Origin: Dyella_B nitratireducens
GTDB lineage: Bacteria > Pseudomonadota > Gammaproteobacteria > Xanthomonadales > Rhodanobacteraceae
DNA length: 64,000 nt
Direction of reading: 5' to 3'
Assembly: GCF_049532905.1 (NCBI RefSeq)
Contig: NZ_CP064032.1
Span: 5,394,001-5,458,000 of the forward strand
In this document: positions 34,289-46,213 of the stretch, piece by piece
Layout: each line of letters starts with the position of its first letter
Position numbering within the stretch: position 1 is the first letter of the stretch
The notes under the pieces: model-generated
Database searches by the model: none
The model's input: only the letters and a program-made list of their open reading frames with translations
Told to the model about the DNA's origin: nothing
Program-made: the position numbers and the translations under genes

Positions 34289-34364
34289 AATCGAAAAACA
34301 GGGCACTCAAAATCGCAGGGGCGGTTACTACCGCTCCTACGACTCACCAACTCGATTTTCGATT
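34289..34364. repeat. REP-like nested palindrome upstream of pckG
   Basis: An inner stem AGGGGCGGT (34317-34325) with ACCGCTCCT (34330-34338, one G-T type mismatch) resembles the GTAGGAGCGG family of repeats. An outer stem AATCGAAAA (34289-34297) with TTTTCGATT (34356-34364) encloses it. It separates the TetR gene end from the pckG promoter. Confidence 0.65.
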
Positions 34365-34373
34365 CGCGCTTGC

Positions 34374-34952
34374 TTACGAAGGAATCAGCGTGGCGATCAT
34401 GTGTTCGACATAGGCGTCGAACTCTTCGTGGCTCAACCTTGGCAGGCCGAGCGTGAAATTAAGTTGCAGAAAGCCGACATAGGCTGCGTAGGTGAGACGT
34501 GCGCGGTTGAGCGCTTCTCCGGTTTCCATACCCGCTTCGGTGTAGGCCGTGTGAAGAAATTCCGTGCGGCGCTTGGAGACGCGCGCCATCACCGGCACCA
34601 CCAGCGGGTGATCCAGCGCCTTCAGCAAGGCTGCGTAGACGCGATGAGGATGCAATTCGTGCGCGACGCGACGGAACAGTTCCGGCAAGCGTTCGCGCGG
34701 ATCGGGTATCGCTTCGATCTGTCCGATGATTTCGCGTTCGCCGTACTGCTCCCAGCGTTCCAGTGCTGCCTGCAGCAAGGCTTCGCGCGTACGGAAATGC
34801 CAGTAGAAGCTGCCCTTGGTCACGCCCAGCTGACGGGCTAGCGCTTCGACGGCAAGCGCGCCCACGCCTTGTTCGGCGATCAGATTGAGAGCGGCGTCTT
34901 CCCAGTCTTCCGCGGAAAGGCGTGTACGTTCGGGTTTTTGGCGGACATTCAT
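34374..34952 (-). CDS. TetR-family transcriptional regulator
   Basis: The 192-residue product has an N-terminal helix-turn-helix (about residues 15-60) with AVEALARQLGVTKGSFYWHF, the classic TetR recognition segment. The variable ligand-binding half follows. It is divergent from an alpha/beta hydrolase gene and close to fadE, so repression of this lipid-related set is a reasonable inference. The ATG at 34952 was taken; one at 34970 would add six residues. The ligand is unknown. Confidence 0.92.
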   Translation of the reverse strand: MNVRQKPERTRLSAEDWEDAALNLIAEQGVGALAVEALARQLGVTKGSFYWHFRTREALLQAALERWEQYGEREIIGQIEAIPDPRERLPELFRRVAHELHPHRVYAALLKALDHPLVVPVMARVSKRRTEFLHTAYTEAGMETGEALNRARLTYAAYVGFLQLNFTLGLPRLSHEEFDAYVEHMIATLIPS

Positions 34953-35050
34953 TCCCGTATGGTAGCCCATGCCGGTACGAAACTGTGGTCACCCTGACGC
35001 GCAAAGCGGCGGGCATGGGCCGATTCCCCGGCAGGTTGACGACGCCTGAC

Positions 35051-35944
35051 ATGCAATCCATACTCGTGCGTATGGAATCTTGCCAAGCCAATCCAGCTGC
35101 GTTCAGTACGGCCGATGGACTGCCCTTGGCCGTGGACGTGCGCCATGCCGCGGGCAAACCAACGCTGTTGTTTGCGCATGGTTTCGGCCAGACCCGCGGT
35201 GCTTGGAATGCGGCCGCGGCGACGATAGCGGCGCGCGGCTGTCGTTGCGTCACCTTCGACAGCCGCGGCCATGGTGAAAGCGGCCGTATGTCAGGCGGCG
35301 ACTACCACATGCAGCAATTCGTCGATGATCTGCTCGCGCTCACCCATGCGCAGCCCGAACCGCCGATCCTGGTCGGCGCTTCCATGGGCGGCTTGCTGGG
35401 CCTGGTCGCAGCAGGCGAAGTGCGGCCGCCGCCGTTCCGCGCGCTAGTGCTGGTGGATATCACGCCGCGCTGGGAAACCGCTGGGGTCGAACGTATCCTC
35501 GCTTTCATGCAAGCGCATCCGGATGGTTTCGTCAGCTATGCCGAAGCGGCGGAGCAGATTGCCTCCTATCTACCGCAGCGTCGTGAACGCAAGAGCGAGC
35601 AGCAATTGCGCCCTTTACTGCGCGAAGGCGCGGATGGTCGCCTGCGCTGGCACTGGGATCCGGCTCTGCTGTCGGGTGACCTGATCAGCGAAAGCGAACG
35701 TTATCAACCACGCCTGTTCGCTGCCGCCGCGAAAGTCGAAGTGCCGGTACTGCTGTTGTCGGGCGAGCGCAGCGACGTTGTTTCGCAGCATACCGTTGAA
35801 GAATTCCTCGCGCTGGTGCCGCATGCGCAGCATATGCAAGTGCCAGGCGCGACCCATATGTTGGCCGGGGATGCCAATGATGCATTTACTGCCGCCATCG
35901 CTGGTTTCATCGAAGACCTGGAATCCGCCGTGGATACGGCGTAG
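35051..35944 (+). CDS. Alpha/beta hydrolase
   Basis: The product (297 residues from this ATG) has the hydrolase-fold motifs LLFAHGFGQTRGAWN (oxyanion HG), TFDSRGHGESG, the nucleophile elbow VGASMGGLLG and a late His in VPGATHMLAGD. The acid is probably in LLLSGERSDVV. Substrate is unknown; the position before fadE suggests an ester or thioester of fatty-acid type, which is inference only. An alternative start at 35072 (MESCQANPAAF) is equally possible, as neither has a clear ribosome site. The divergent TetR gene is a candidate regulator. Confidence 0.88.
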   Translation: MQSILVRMESCQANPAAFSTADGLPLAVDVRHAAGKPTLLFAHGFGQTRGAWNAAAATIAARGCRCVTFDSRGHGESGRMSGGDYHMQQFVDDLLALTHAQPEPPILVGASMGGLLGLVAAGEVRPPPFRALVLVDITPRWETAGVERILAFMQAHPDGFVSYAEAAEQIASYLPQRRERKSEQQLRPLLREGADGRLRWHWDPALLSGDLISESERYQPRLFAAAAKVEVPVLLLSGERSDVVSQHTVEEFLALVPHAQHMQVPGATHMLAGDANDAFTAAIAGFIEDLESAVDTA

Positions 35945-35967
35945 CCATCTGCCATGAGGTGTTGCAT

Positions 35968-38436
35968 ATGTCCGTTCTATTGACCGTGTTGGCCGCGCTG
36001 ATTGCGACCGGCGCCTGCGCCTACCATCGCAGCAGTCTGCGCACCTGGGCGATCGTCACGATCGTTACCACGCTTGTCGTGGGCCTGCTGACGCACGCAC
36101 CGATCACGATGATCGTGTTGTTGATCGTCGAGCTGGTCATCGCCGTGCCGCTGCTGAATCTCGGTTTTCGCCGTAAGCAGATCAGCGCGCCGCTGCTGAA
36201 AGTTTTCTCAAAGGTGACGCCGAAGCTTTCGGACACCGAGCAGACCGCACTGGAAGCGGGCACGGTTGGTTTCGAGGGCGAACTGTTTTCCGGCAAACCG
36301 GACTGGCACGAACTGCTCAAGCAACCCAAGCCTGAGCTGAGCGTGGAAGAAAAAGCCTTCCTCGACGGCCCGGTCGAGCAGTTGTGCAGCATGCTCGATG
36401 ACTGGCAGATCACACACGAACTGGCCGATCTGCCGCCGGAAGTGTGGGACTTCGTCAAGAAGCACAAATTCTTCGGCATGATCATCCCGAAGCAGTACGG
36501 CGGCCTGGGCTTCTCCGCGCTGGCGCACTCGGCAGTGCTTCAGAAGCTCGCCACGATGTCGGCAACCGTTGCTTCAACCGTCGCGGTGCCGAACTCGCTG
36601 GGGCCGGCCGAATTGCTCCTGCACTACGGCAGCGACGAACAGAAGAACTACTACCTGCCGCGACTGGCTGTCGGTGAGGAAATTCCATGCTTCGCGCTGA
36701 CCGGTCCATACGCAGGCTCGGATGCCACCTCGATTCCTGATTACGGCGTGGTCTGCAAGCAAGTCGTCGACGGTGTCGAAACGATTGGCATGCGGCTCAA
36801 CTTCGACAAGCGTTACATCACGCTGGCGCCGATCGCCACGGTGGTGGGCCTGGCCTTCCGTTTGTATGACCCCGAGCATCTGCTCGGCGACAAGGAGGAC
36901 CTCGGCATCACGCTCGCGCTGTTGCCGCGCAGCACACCGGGGCTGGAAATCGGACGCCGTCACTTTCCGCTCAATATTCCCTTCCAGAATGGACCGGTGC
37001 GCGGCAAGGACGTGTTTGCGCCGATGTCTACGTTGATTGGTGGCCCGCACATGGCCGGCCATGGCTGGCGCATGTTGGTGGAATGCTTGTCAGTAGGCCG
37101 CGCGATTTCCTTGCCTTCCAATGCGACGGGCGGCGTGCGCATGGCGGTCGCGGGCACCGGCGCGTATGCGCGCATGCGCAAGCAATTTGGCCTGGCTGTG
37201 GCGCGCTTCGAGGGTGTTGAAGAAGCGCTGGCGCGTATCGGCGGTCTCACCTATGCCACCGCGGCGTTGTCACGCGCAACGGCAGCCGCGGTGGATCGTG
37301 GTGAGAAACCGGCCGTGCCTTCGGCGATTGCCAAGTACCACGCGACCGAGTGGGGTCGCGCCATCGCTGGCGATGCGATGGATGTGCACGGTGGCAAGGC
37401 CGTGCAGCTCGGTCCGAAGAATTACGCCGGACGCGCGTGGCAGGGTGTGCCGATCGCGATCACCGTCGAAGGCGCGAACATCATGACGCGCAGTTTGATG
37501 ATCTTCGGTCAAGGCGCAATTCGCTGCCATCCTTACGTACTGAAAGAAATGCAGGCGCTGTCGATCGAGGATTACAGCGAGCGGCTGAAGGCGTTCGACC
37601 GTGCACTGTTCGGACATCTCGGCTTCGGTGTTTCCAATGCCGTGCGCAGCTTCGCGCTTGGTCTCACCGGCGCGCGCATCGGTGATTCGGCGGGCGATGC
37701 CTACGTACGCCGCTACTACCGCAAGCTCAACCGCTACTCCGCGGCCCTGGCGCTATGCGCCGACACCTTCATGGGTGTGCTGGGCGGCAAGCTGAAATTC
37801 AAGGAAAAGCTTTCCGCGCGCTTGGGTGATGTGTTGAGTTATCTCTACATCGCTAGCGCCATGCTGAAGCGCTATGAAGACACCGGCCGTCCGGAAGCGG
37901 ATCGCCCGTTGCTGGCCTGGGCCTTCCACGAATGCATGTGGCGCACGCAAATGGCACTGGATGGTGCGATCCGCAACTTCCCGGTGCGCCCAGTATCCTG
38001 GCTGCTGCGTGTGTTGGTGTTCCCGTTCGGTCGTCGCGAAGTGCCACCGTCGGATCGCCTGGGCCGCCGCGTCGCGGCGATCATCACAGCGCCGGGCGAA
38101 GCACGCGATCGCTTGCTGGAATGGGCCTATCTCACGCCGACGCCCAACAACACCGTCGGTCGCATGAATCAACTGCTGCCGGATGTGATCGCCGCCGAGC
38201 CGGTCGAGCGCAAATTGCTCAAGGCGCAGAAGGCAGGCCAGTTCACTTCACACGACTATCTTGGCCAGCTGGACGAGGCGGTGAAGGCCGGCGTGATCGA
38301 TGCCGCGGAGGCCACGTTGCTCAAGCGCGTGCGGGAAGGCGTGTTTGAATTCATCTCGGTGGATGATTTCGATCCCGCGGAGTTGCAGTCAGCGATGATG
38401 CGCAAGGATGCAAAGAAGCTGGCTGATGCGGCTTGA
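35968..38436 (+). CDS. fadE: FadE-type acyl-CoA dehydrogenase
   Basis: The 822-residue product has the long FadE architecture. There are N-terminal membrane segments (residues about 1-20, 25-60), an acyl-CoA dehydrogenase core (FGMIIPKQYGGLGFSALAHS, CFALTGPYAGSDATSIPD, MDVHGGKAVQLGPKNYAGR) and a DUF1974-like C-terminal extension. It oxidises acyl-CoA to enoyl-CoA and passes electrons to ETF, whose genes are also in this window. GAGGT eight bases upstream fixes the ATG at 35968. It follows the alpha/beta hydrolase by 23 bases and is probably co-transcribed with it. Confidence 0.95.
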   Translation: MSVLLTVLAALIATGACAYHRSSLRTWAIVTIVTTLVVGLLTHAPITMIVLLIVELVIAVPLLNLGFRRKQISAPLLKVFSKVTPKLSDTEQTALEAGTVGFEGELFSGKPDWHELLKQPKPELSVEEKAFLDGPVEQLCSMLDDWQITHELADLPPEVWDFVKKHKFFGMIIPKQYGGLGFSALAHSAVLQKLATMSATVASTVAVPNSLGPAELLLHYGSDEQKNYYLPRLAVGEEIPCFALTGPYAGSDATSIPDYGVVCKQVVDGVETIGMRLNFDKRYITLAPIATVVGLAFRLYDPEHLLGDKEDLGITLALLPRSTPGLEIGRRHFPLNIPFQNGPVRGKDVFAPMSTLIGGPHMAGHGWRMLVECLSVGRAISLPSNATGGVRMAVAGTGAYARMRKQFGLAVARFEGVEEALARIGGLTYATAALSRATAAAVDRGEKPAVPSAIAKYHATEWGRAIAGDAMDVHGGKAVQLGPKNYAGRAWQGVPIAITVEGANIMTRSLMIFGQGAIRCHPYVLKEMQALSIEDYSERLKAFDRALFGHLGFGVSNAVRSFALGLTGARIGDSAGDAYVRRYYRKLNRYSAALALCADTFMGVLGGKLKFKEKLSARLGDVLSYLYIASAMLKRYEDTGRPEADRPLLAWAFHECMWRTQMALDGAIRNFPVRPVSWLLRVLVFPFGRREVPPSDRLGRRVAAIITAPGEARDRLLEWAYLTPTPNNTVGRMNQLLPDVIAAEPVERKLLKAQKAGQFTSHDYLGQLDEAVKAGVIDAAEATLLKRVREGVFEFISVDDFDPAELQSAMMRKDAKKLADAA

Positions 38437-38440
38437 ACCT

Positions 38441-38514
38441 GTAGGTTGGGGTACAAACCCCAACATCAAAATGTATGTATGCATGGTGACGTTGGGGTTT
38501 GCACCTCAACCTAC
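38441..38514. repeat. GTAGGTTGGGG-type palindromic repeat
   Basis: The 24-base arm at 38441-38464 (GTAGGTTGGGGTACAAACCC then CAAC) matches the reverse complement of 38491-38514 at 22 of 24 positions. A 26-base AT-rich loop separates the arms. It directly follows the fadE stop and is of the widespread GTAGGTTGGGG class of intergenic palindromes. Confidence 0.75.
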
Positions 38515-38549
38515 GTGCTACGCGTTCACTATCAAAGCAGGGGAATGTC

Positions 38550-39023
38550 TTGAGCGCATCACTGCTGTCTCTCTACCAGCGCATAACGCGTTGGCCTTGC
38601 GGTCACTGGCTATTCTCCCGTGCCGTCTGCTTGCGCGCCCCTTATTTCGCTACCATCGCACCCTTGTTCATCACTTTGGAACCGGGGCGTTGCGAAGTGC
38701 GCATTCGCGATCGCCGGCGCGTGCATAATCATATCGGTACCGTGCACGCCATCGCGCTGTGCAATCTCGCGGAACTGAGTGCAGGCGTGATGACGGAGGT
38801 CACTATTCCTTCCGATGCCCGCTGGATTCCCAAGGGCATGAGCGTGGAATACCTGAGCAGGGCGAAAGGCAGCATGCATGCCGTCGCCACGCCGGAAACG
38901 CCGCTCGGCATGGTAGGCGGCGGCAGGGAATGGCCGGTGTGCGTGGAGGTGACGGATCCGTCCGGAACGCCGGTATTCCGCGCACGTATTACGATGTGGG
39001 TGTCGCCTCGTAAGCCGCGTTGA
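38550..39023 (+). CDS. DUF4442 hotdog-fold protein
   Basis: The 157-residue product (from TTG 38550, preceded by AGGGGA) fits the DUF4442 family of small hotdog-fold proteins related to acyl-CoA thioesterases. Visible landmarks are ITLEPGRCEVRIRDRRRVHNHIGTVHA and IALCNLAELSAGVMTE. An earlier in-frame TTG (38499) lies inside the palindromic repeat and was rejected. Its place after fadE is consistent with acyl-thioester metabolism. The last 35 bases overlap the end of the convergent CPBP protease gene. Catalytic activity is not proven from sequence. Confidence 0.78.
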   Translation: MSASLLSLYQRITRWPCGHWLFSRAVCLRAPYFATIAPLFITLEPGRCEVRIRDRRRVHNHIGTVHAIALCNLAELSAGVMTEVTIPSDARWIPKGMSVEYLSRAKGSMHAVATPETPLGMVGGGREWPVCVEVTDPSGTPVFRARITMWVSPRKPR

Positions 39024-39921
39024 CGCGACGTGACCAGGACGGCCGCACGATGCTCCTGCGCCGCAGAGCAATGAGCAGCAGCACCACTGACACGGATGTG
39101 CACACGGCCAACGCAACGACCGAGGCTTCTGCACCAAATGCACCACCGCTCAGCCAGTCCGGCCCGGTACGCGATGACAGCAGCAAACCTTTGGCATCAC
39201 CGCCAGAAACCGGAATGCCATAGATCGTTCCTTGCGTGATGTTCCATGCAGCATGCAATCCGATGCACGCCCATAGCGTTCGCGTTACGTGGAAAACCAG
39301 AGCCAGCAGAATGCCGGCCTCGATCGCGATCGCTGCTGAACTCCACAGGGTGGCACCGGGATTGAAGATATGCGCGCCGCCGAAGAATACAGCAGAGATG
39401 GCCAACGCCCACCAGGTGCCGAGTCCTTCCTCGACGATGCGGAACAGCACGCCGCGCGTGATGATCTCTTCGCCGACACCAGCACCGATGCCTACTATCA
39501 ACACGGCAGGAAGCCAATCCACCTGCGTGTTGGTACCCAGCACGTGATAGCTGCCGAACAGCCAAAGCAAGCCAACGACGGTGCTGAAGATCAGGAAGCC
39601 GCCGAGTAGCCCGGCCAAGCCATACGTGGGTAATGTCCGCAAGGCGAATTCGCGCATGTGCCGTCGTTCGATCAGCCACACGAGGATCGCGTAGCCGATG
39701 GTGGTGGCCAGAAACTCTATCGACAATCCCGCTAGCGCATGGTGCAACGGGGTGGCTGTCTTGCTCAACCAACCCAACGCAGACATACCTGCATGCACGA
39801 CGTAACCGATGCCGAACGCACAGGCGGTAAAGATCACAATGCGCGCAAGCGGCGAATAGACCAGCCAACGCTGCCATGCCGGTGCAAGCGGTGGCGTGCG
39901 AAAGGCGATGTGGTTGGACAC
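38989..39921 (-). CDS. CPBP family intramembrane metalloprotease
   Basis: The 310-residue membrane protein has about eight hydrophobic segments. The CPBP (Abi/CAAX-protease) motifs are visible: GVGEEIITRGVLF (EExxxR) and the downstream FFGGAHIFNP His motif. Members cleave prenylated or other membrane proteins or act in bacteriocin immunity. GGGGGA six bases before the GTG at 39921 supports this start over an ATG further up. The 3' end overlaps the convergent DUF4442 gene by 35 bases. Substrate is unknown. Confidence 0.9.
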   Translation of the reverse strand: MSNHIAFRTPPLAPAWQRWLVYSPLARIVIFTACAFGIGYVVHAGMSALGWLSKTATPLHHALAGLSIEFLATTIGYAILVWLIERRHMREFALRTLPTYGLAGLLGGFLIFSTVVGLLWLFGSYHVLGTNTQVDWLPAVLIVGIGAGVGEEIITRGVLFRIVEEGLGTWWALAISAVFFGGAHIFNPGATLWSSAAIAIEAGILLALVFHVTRTLWACIGLHAAWNITQGTIYGIPVSGGDAKGLLLSSRTGPDWLSGGAFGAEASVVALAVCTSVSVVLLLIALRRRSIVRPSWSRRVNAAYEATPTS

Positions 39922-39990
39922 GGTGATTCCCCCTTGCGAATGACGCATTCAGGCTAAGCTGCCGTCTTTAATCGAACGCAGTGCCACAGG

Positions 39991-40989
39991 TCATGTCGAC
40001 GCCAGTGCACATCCGTTCTTGCCGTTTTCCTTCACCTGGTAAAGCGCGTGGTCGGCGGCCTGGATCAAGGCTTCGTCCGAGTCGACCTTCGCGTTCCACA
40101 AGGCGATGCCGATGCTGGCGCTTACGTGTGCCAGGAAAGCGCCTTGTTCGCCTTGCAACGGATACGGCTGCGCCAGCACCTTGCAAATCTCGCGGCAACG
40201 TTCCAGCAGAGGCTCGACACGGTCGGCACCTTGGAAAATCAGCGCGAACTCATCACCGCCCAGGCGCGCGGCAGTATCGTCAGCCCGCACTTGGCCGATC
40301 AGCCGCGAAGAAATAGCCTGCAAGAGTGCATCACCCGCGGGATGGCCATACGTGTCGTTTACCGCCTTGAAGCCATCGATGTCGACAAGCGCCAGTGCGA
40401 ACGGAATGCCGTGCAGCATGCTGTATTGCACTGCCGAACGCAGTCGCTCATGGAACAACATGCGATTGGGCAACCCTGTCAGCATGTCGTGCGTAGCTTG
40501 GTGCCGCACCTTGGCCTCAGCACGCTGACGCTCGGCGATCTCCGCCTGCAATTGCTGGTTGCGTGACGACAATTGCTCCAGTGTGTCCTGCAATTGCATG
40601 CGTGCGTTATGCAGCTCCAGAAACACGCGCACCTTCGATGTGAGGATGACGTCGTTGATTGGCTTGGCAATGTAGTCGACCGCACCGGAACGATAGCCTT
40701 TGAGACGGTTAATGTCGTCGGAGTAGGCGGCGGTGACGAAAATCACCGGCGTATCACGCAGCTGTTCGGTTTCACCGAGCAGGCTCGCCACTTCGAAACC
40801 GTCCATGTCGGGCATGTTCACGTCCAGCAGAATCAGCGCGAAGTGTTGATCCAGGCAGCGCGACAGCGCTTCGTTACCGCTGCTCGCTTCCACCAGTTCG
40901 GCGCCGCAGTCGGCCAGCAAGTGTCGCATCGCAACCAGATTGGCATGCGTGTCATCGACAACCAGAATCTTTGGGATATGCGTATTCAT
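39991..40989 (-). CDS. Response regulator with diguanylate cyclase output
   Basis: The 332-residue protein has an N-terminal receiver (residues 7-125) with acidic pair D12-D13, phosphoacceptor D56 in LILLDVNMPDMDGFEV and the lysine in YIAKPIND. A coiled linker (about 135-165) and a GGDEF domain with ARLGGDEFALI follow. An RADD inhibitory I-site is correctly placed five residues before GGDEF. It should make c-di-GMP when phosphorylated, probably by the hybrid kinase of the same operon. The ATG overlaps the CheB gene by four bases. It is the last gene of the operon. Confidence 0.95.
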   Translation of the reverse strand: MNTHIPKILVVDDTHANLVAMRHLLADCGAELVEASSGNEALSRCLDQHFALILLDVNMPDMDGFEVASLLGETEQLRDTPVIFVTAAYSDDINRLKGYRSGAVDYIAKPINDVILTSKVRVFLELHNARMQLQDTLEQLSSRNQQLQAEIAERQRAEAKVRHQATHDMLTGLPNRMLFHERLRSAVQYSMLHGIPFALALVDIDGFKAVNDTYGHPAGDALLQAISSRLIGQVRADDTAARLGGDEFALIFQGADRVEPLLERCREICKVLAQPYPLQGEQGAFLAHVSASIGIALWNAKVDSDEALIQAADHALYQVKENGKNGCALAST

Positions 40990-41552
40990 ATCAGGCAGAG
41001 TTGGTTGAGCAGCGGGGCGATTTCGGTAAGCGGCAGGCAGTAATCTGCGCCGGCCGTGTCCAGCGCAGCCTGCGGCATGGCGGTCGCTTCGGCGTCCGCG
41101 GGAGATTGCACTACCGCGATGCCGCCTAGTTGGCGAATGCGTCGCAATCCTGCGGCGCCATCGGCATTGGCGCCGGTGAGGATCACGCCGACCAGTGCCT
41201 GACGCCATGCCTCGGCGGCGGAGTAGAACAGCACATCGATGGACGGCCGCGCGTAGTTCACGCGCGCATCGGCGGACAAAGCGAACTGCAGATCGCGTTC
41301 CACCAGCAGGTGATAGCCCGCCGGTGCCAGGTACACAACACTCCGCTGCACTGGCTCGCGCTCGATCGCATCACGCACGGGCAGTGCTGAGGCACGCCCC
41401 AGTACATCGCTCAGGATGTCCATTGTGTCGGAGCGATGGCAACACACCAGCACAGGTTGCGGCAGTCGGACATGGAGGCCGCCGAGCAGCGTCATGAGCG
41501 CATCTACGCCGCCCGCCGAACAGCCGATCGCGATGGCAGCGGGTACGTTCAT
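40986..41552 (-). CDS. CheB-type methylesterase (catalytic domain only)
   Basis: The 188-residue product is a CheB catalytic domain without the usual receiver. The Ser-His-Asp triad is visible in IGCSAGGVDAL, VLVCCHRSD and VILTGANADGAAG. It should hydrolyse methyl-glutamate esters made by the adjacent CheR. Regulation cannot come from its own receiver, so it may act through the hybrid kinase or receiver-GGDEF partner. It overlaps its neighbours on both sides by four bases (ATGA), showing tight coupling. Confidence 0.93.
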   Translation of the reverse strand: MNVPAAIAIGCSAGGVDALMTLLGGLHVRLPQPVLVCCHRSDTMDILSDVLGRASALPVRDAIEREPVQRSVVYLAPAGYHLLVERDLQFALSADARVNYARPSIDVLFYSAAEAWRQALVGVILTGANADGAAGLRRIRQLGGIAVVQSPADAEATAMPQAALDTAGADYCLPLTEIAPLLNQLCLI

Positions 41553-42394
41553 TCGACGAGATCGTCCAAATGGCTGGCGAGCCGGTAGATGCGCTCAGGA
41601 TCGATGAAGGGCACGAAGGCTTGCGCAACCGGCGACAAGTCCATATTTTCGCGCACGCCCAGGCAGAGGAAGCCGGCGCGTACCAGACTGTCGCGAAACA
41701 GTGACAGTGCGCGGTTCTGCAACGAGTTGGAAAAATAGATCAGCACGTTGCGGCAGAGGATGAGGTGCGCCTCGCAGAATACGCCGTCGGTTGCCAGGTT
41801 GTGCACGGCGAACGTAACGTTTCTGCGCAAGCGCTGATTGAGTTTGAGCAGCTTGTAGCCAGCGCTGCAGTAGTCGGCCAGCGAGCGCTTTCCACCGGCG
41901 GCTTGGTAGTTGCGCGACCACTGTTGCGCTTCCTGAGCGGGATAGATGCCGTCGCTGGCGCGTTGCAACGCACGGTCGCTCAGATCGGTGGCGAAAATCT
42001 GTGTGCGTTCGTACAGCCCGGCTTCCTCCAGCAAAATCGCCAGCGAATACACTTCCTGCCCATGTGCGCAGCCGGCCTGCCAGATGTTGATGTGCGGATA
42101 GGACGCCAGCAAGGGAAATACCTGGTCGCGCAGCGCGCGGAACATGGCCGGATCGCGGAACATGTCCGACATGGGGACGGTAAGGCCTTCCAGCAGGCGC
42201 GAAAGCAGCTCCGGTTCGTGCAGCATGCGTTCGGTCAGACCGGTGAGGCTCTTGCACTCGAGCTGATTGGCCAGCAGGTGGGCGCGGCGCTTGAGCGAGG
42301 CTGGCGCGTACTGGCTGAAATCATAGCCATGGCGTTTTTGCATCGCCTGCACGAGCAGATCCATTTCGATGCTTTCCAGTTCCGAGACGTCCAT
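41549..42394 (-). CDS. CheR-type protein-glutamate methyltransferase
   Basis: The 281-residue product has the CheR N-terminal helical domain (about 1-80). A SAM-binding domain follows, with NIWQAGCAHGQEVYSLAIL, TQIFATDLSDRALQRA and the LCRNVLIYF motif. It should methylate glutamate side chains of a partner protein. No classical chemoreceptor is encoded nearby, so the target may be the operon's hybrid kinase or an unlinked protein. It starts 17 bases after the kinase stop. Confidence 0.95.
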   Translation of the reverse strand: MDVSELESIEMDLLVQAMQKRHGYDFSQYAPASLKRRAHLLANQLECKSLTGLTERMLHEPELLSRLLEGLTVPMSDMFRDPAMFRALRDQVFPLLASYPHINIWQAGCAHGQEVYSLAILLEEAGLYERTQIFATDLSDRALQRASDGIYPAQEAQQWSRNYQAAGGKRSLADYCSAGYKLLKLNQRLRRNVTFAVHNLATDGVFCEAHLILCRNVLIYFSNSLQNRALSLFRDSLVRAGFLCLGVRENMDLSPVAQAFVPFIDPERIYRLASHLDDLVE

Positions 42395-42411
42395 GGTTGC
42401 GCGGCTCCCGG

Positions 42412-46065
<3,654 letters not shown>

Positions 46066-46153
46066 GCGAAATCCCGCTGAGATGACTGTTGGATATGCCG
46101 CGCCCAGCTGTAGGGCGACGGTCCCCTTGGCAGTCAGATTAGCGAGATGCTCA

Positions 46154-46173
46154 GCCGGGCGGTACTGCCCGGC
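46154..46173 (-). terminator. prfC: Hairpin after prfC
   Basis: GCCGGGC (46154-46160) pairs with GCCCGGC (46167-46173) across a six-base loop, about 40 bases beyond the prfC stop in its reading direction. No T-tract follows, so function is tentative. Confidence 0.4.
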
Positions 46174-46213
46174 AAACGTGACGGTTGTGTGAAGAAGATC
46201 CGGCTGGCCGCGC

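Noticed and set aside
38408..38728. Frame starting near the fadE end and running through the palindromic repeat
   Set aside because: It reads through both arms of the repeat and overlaps fadE and the DUF4442 gene in another frame.
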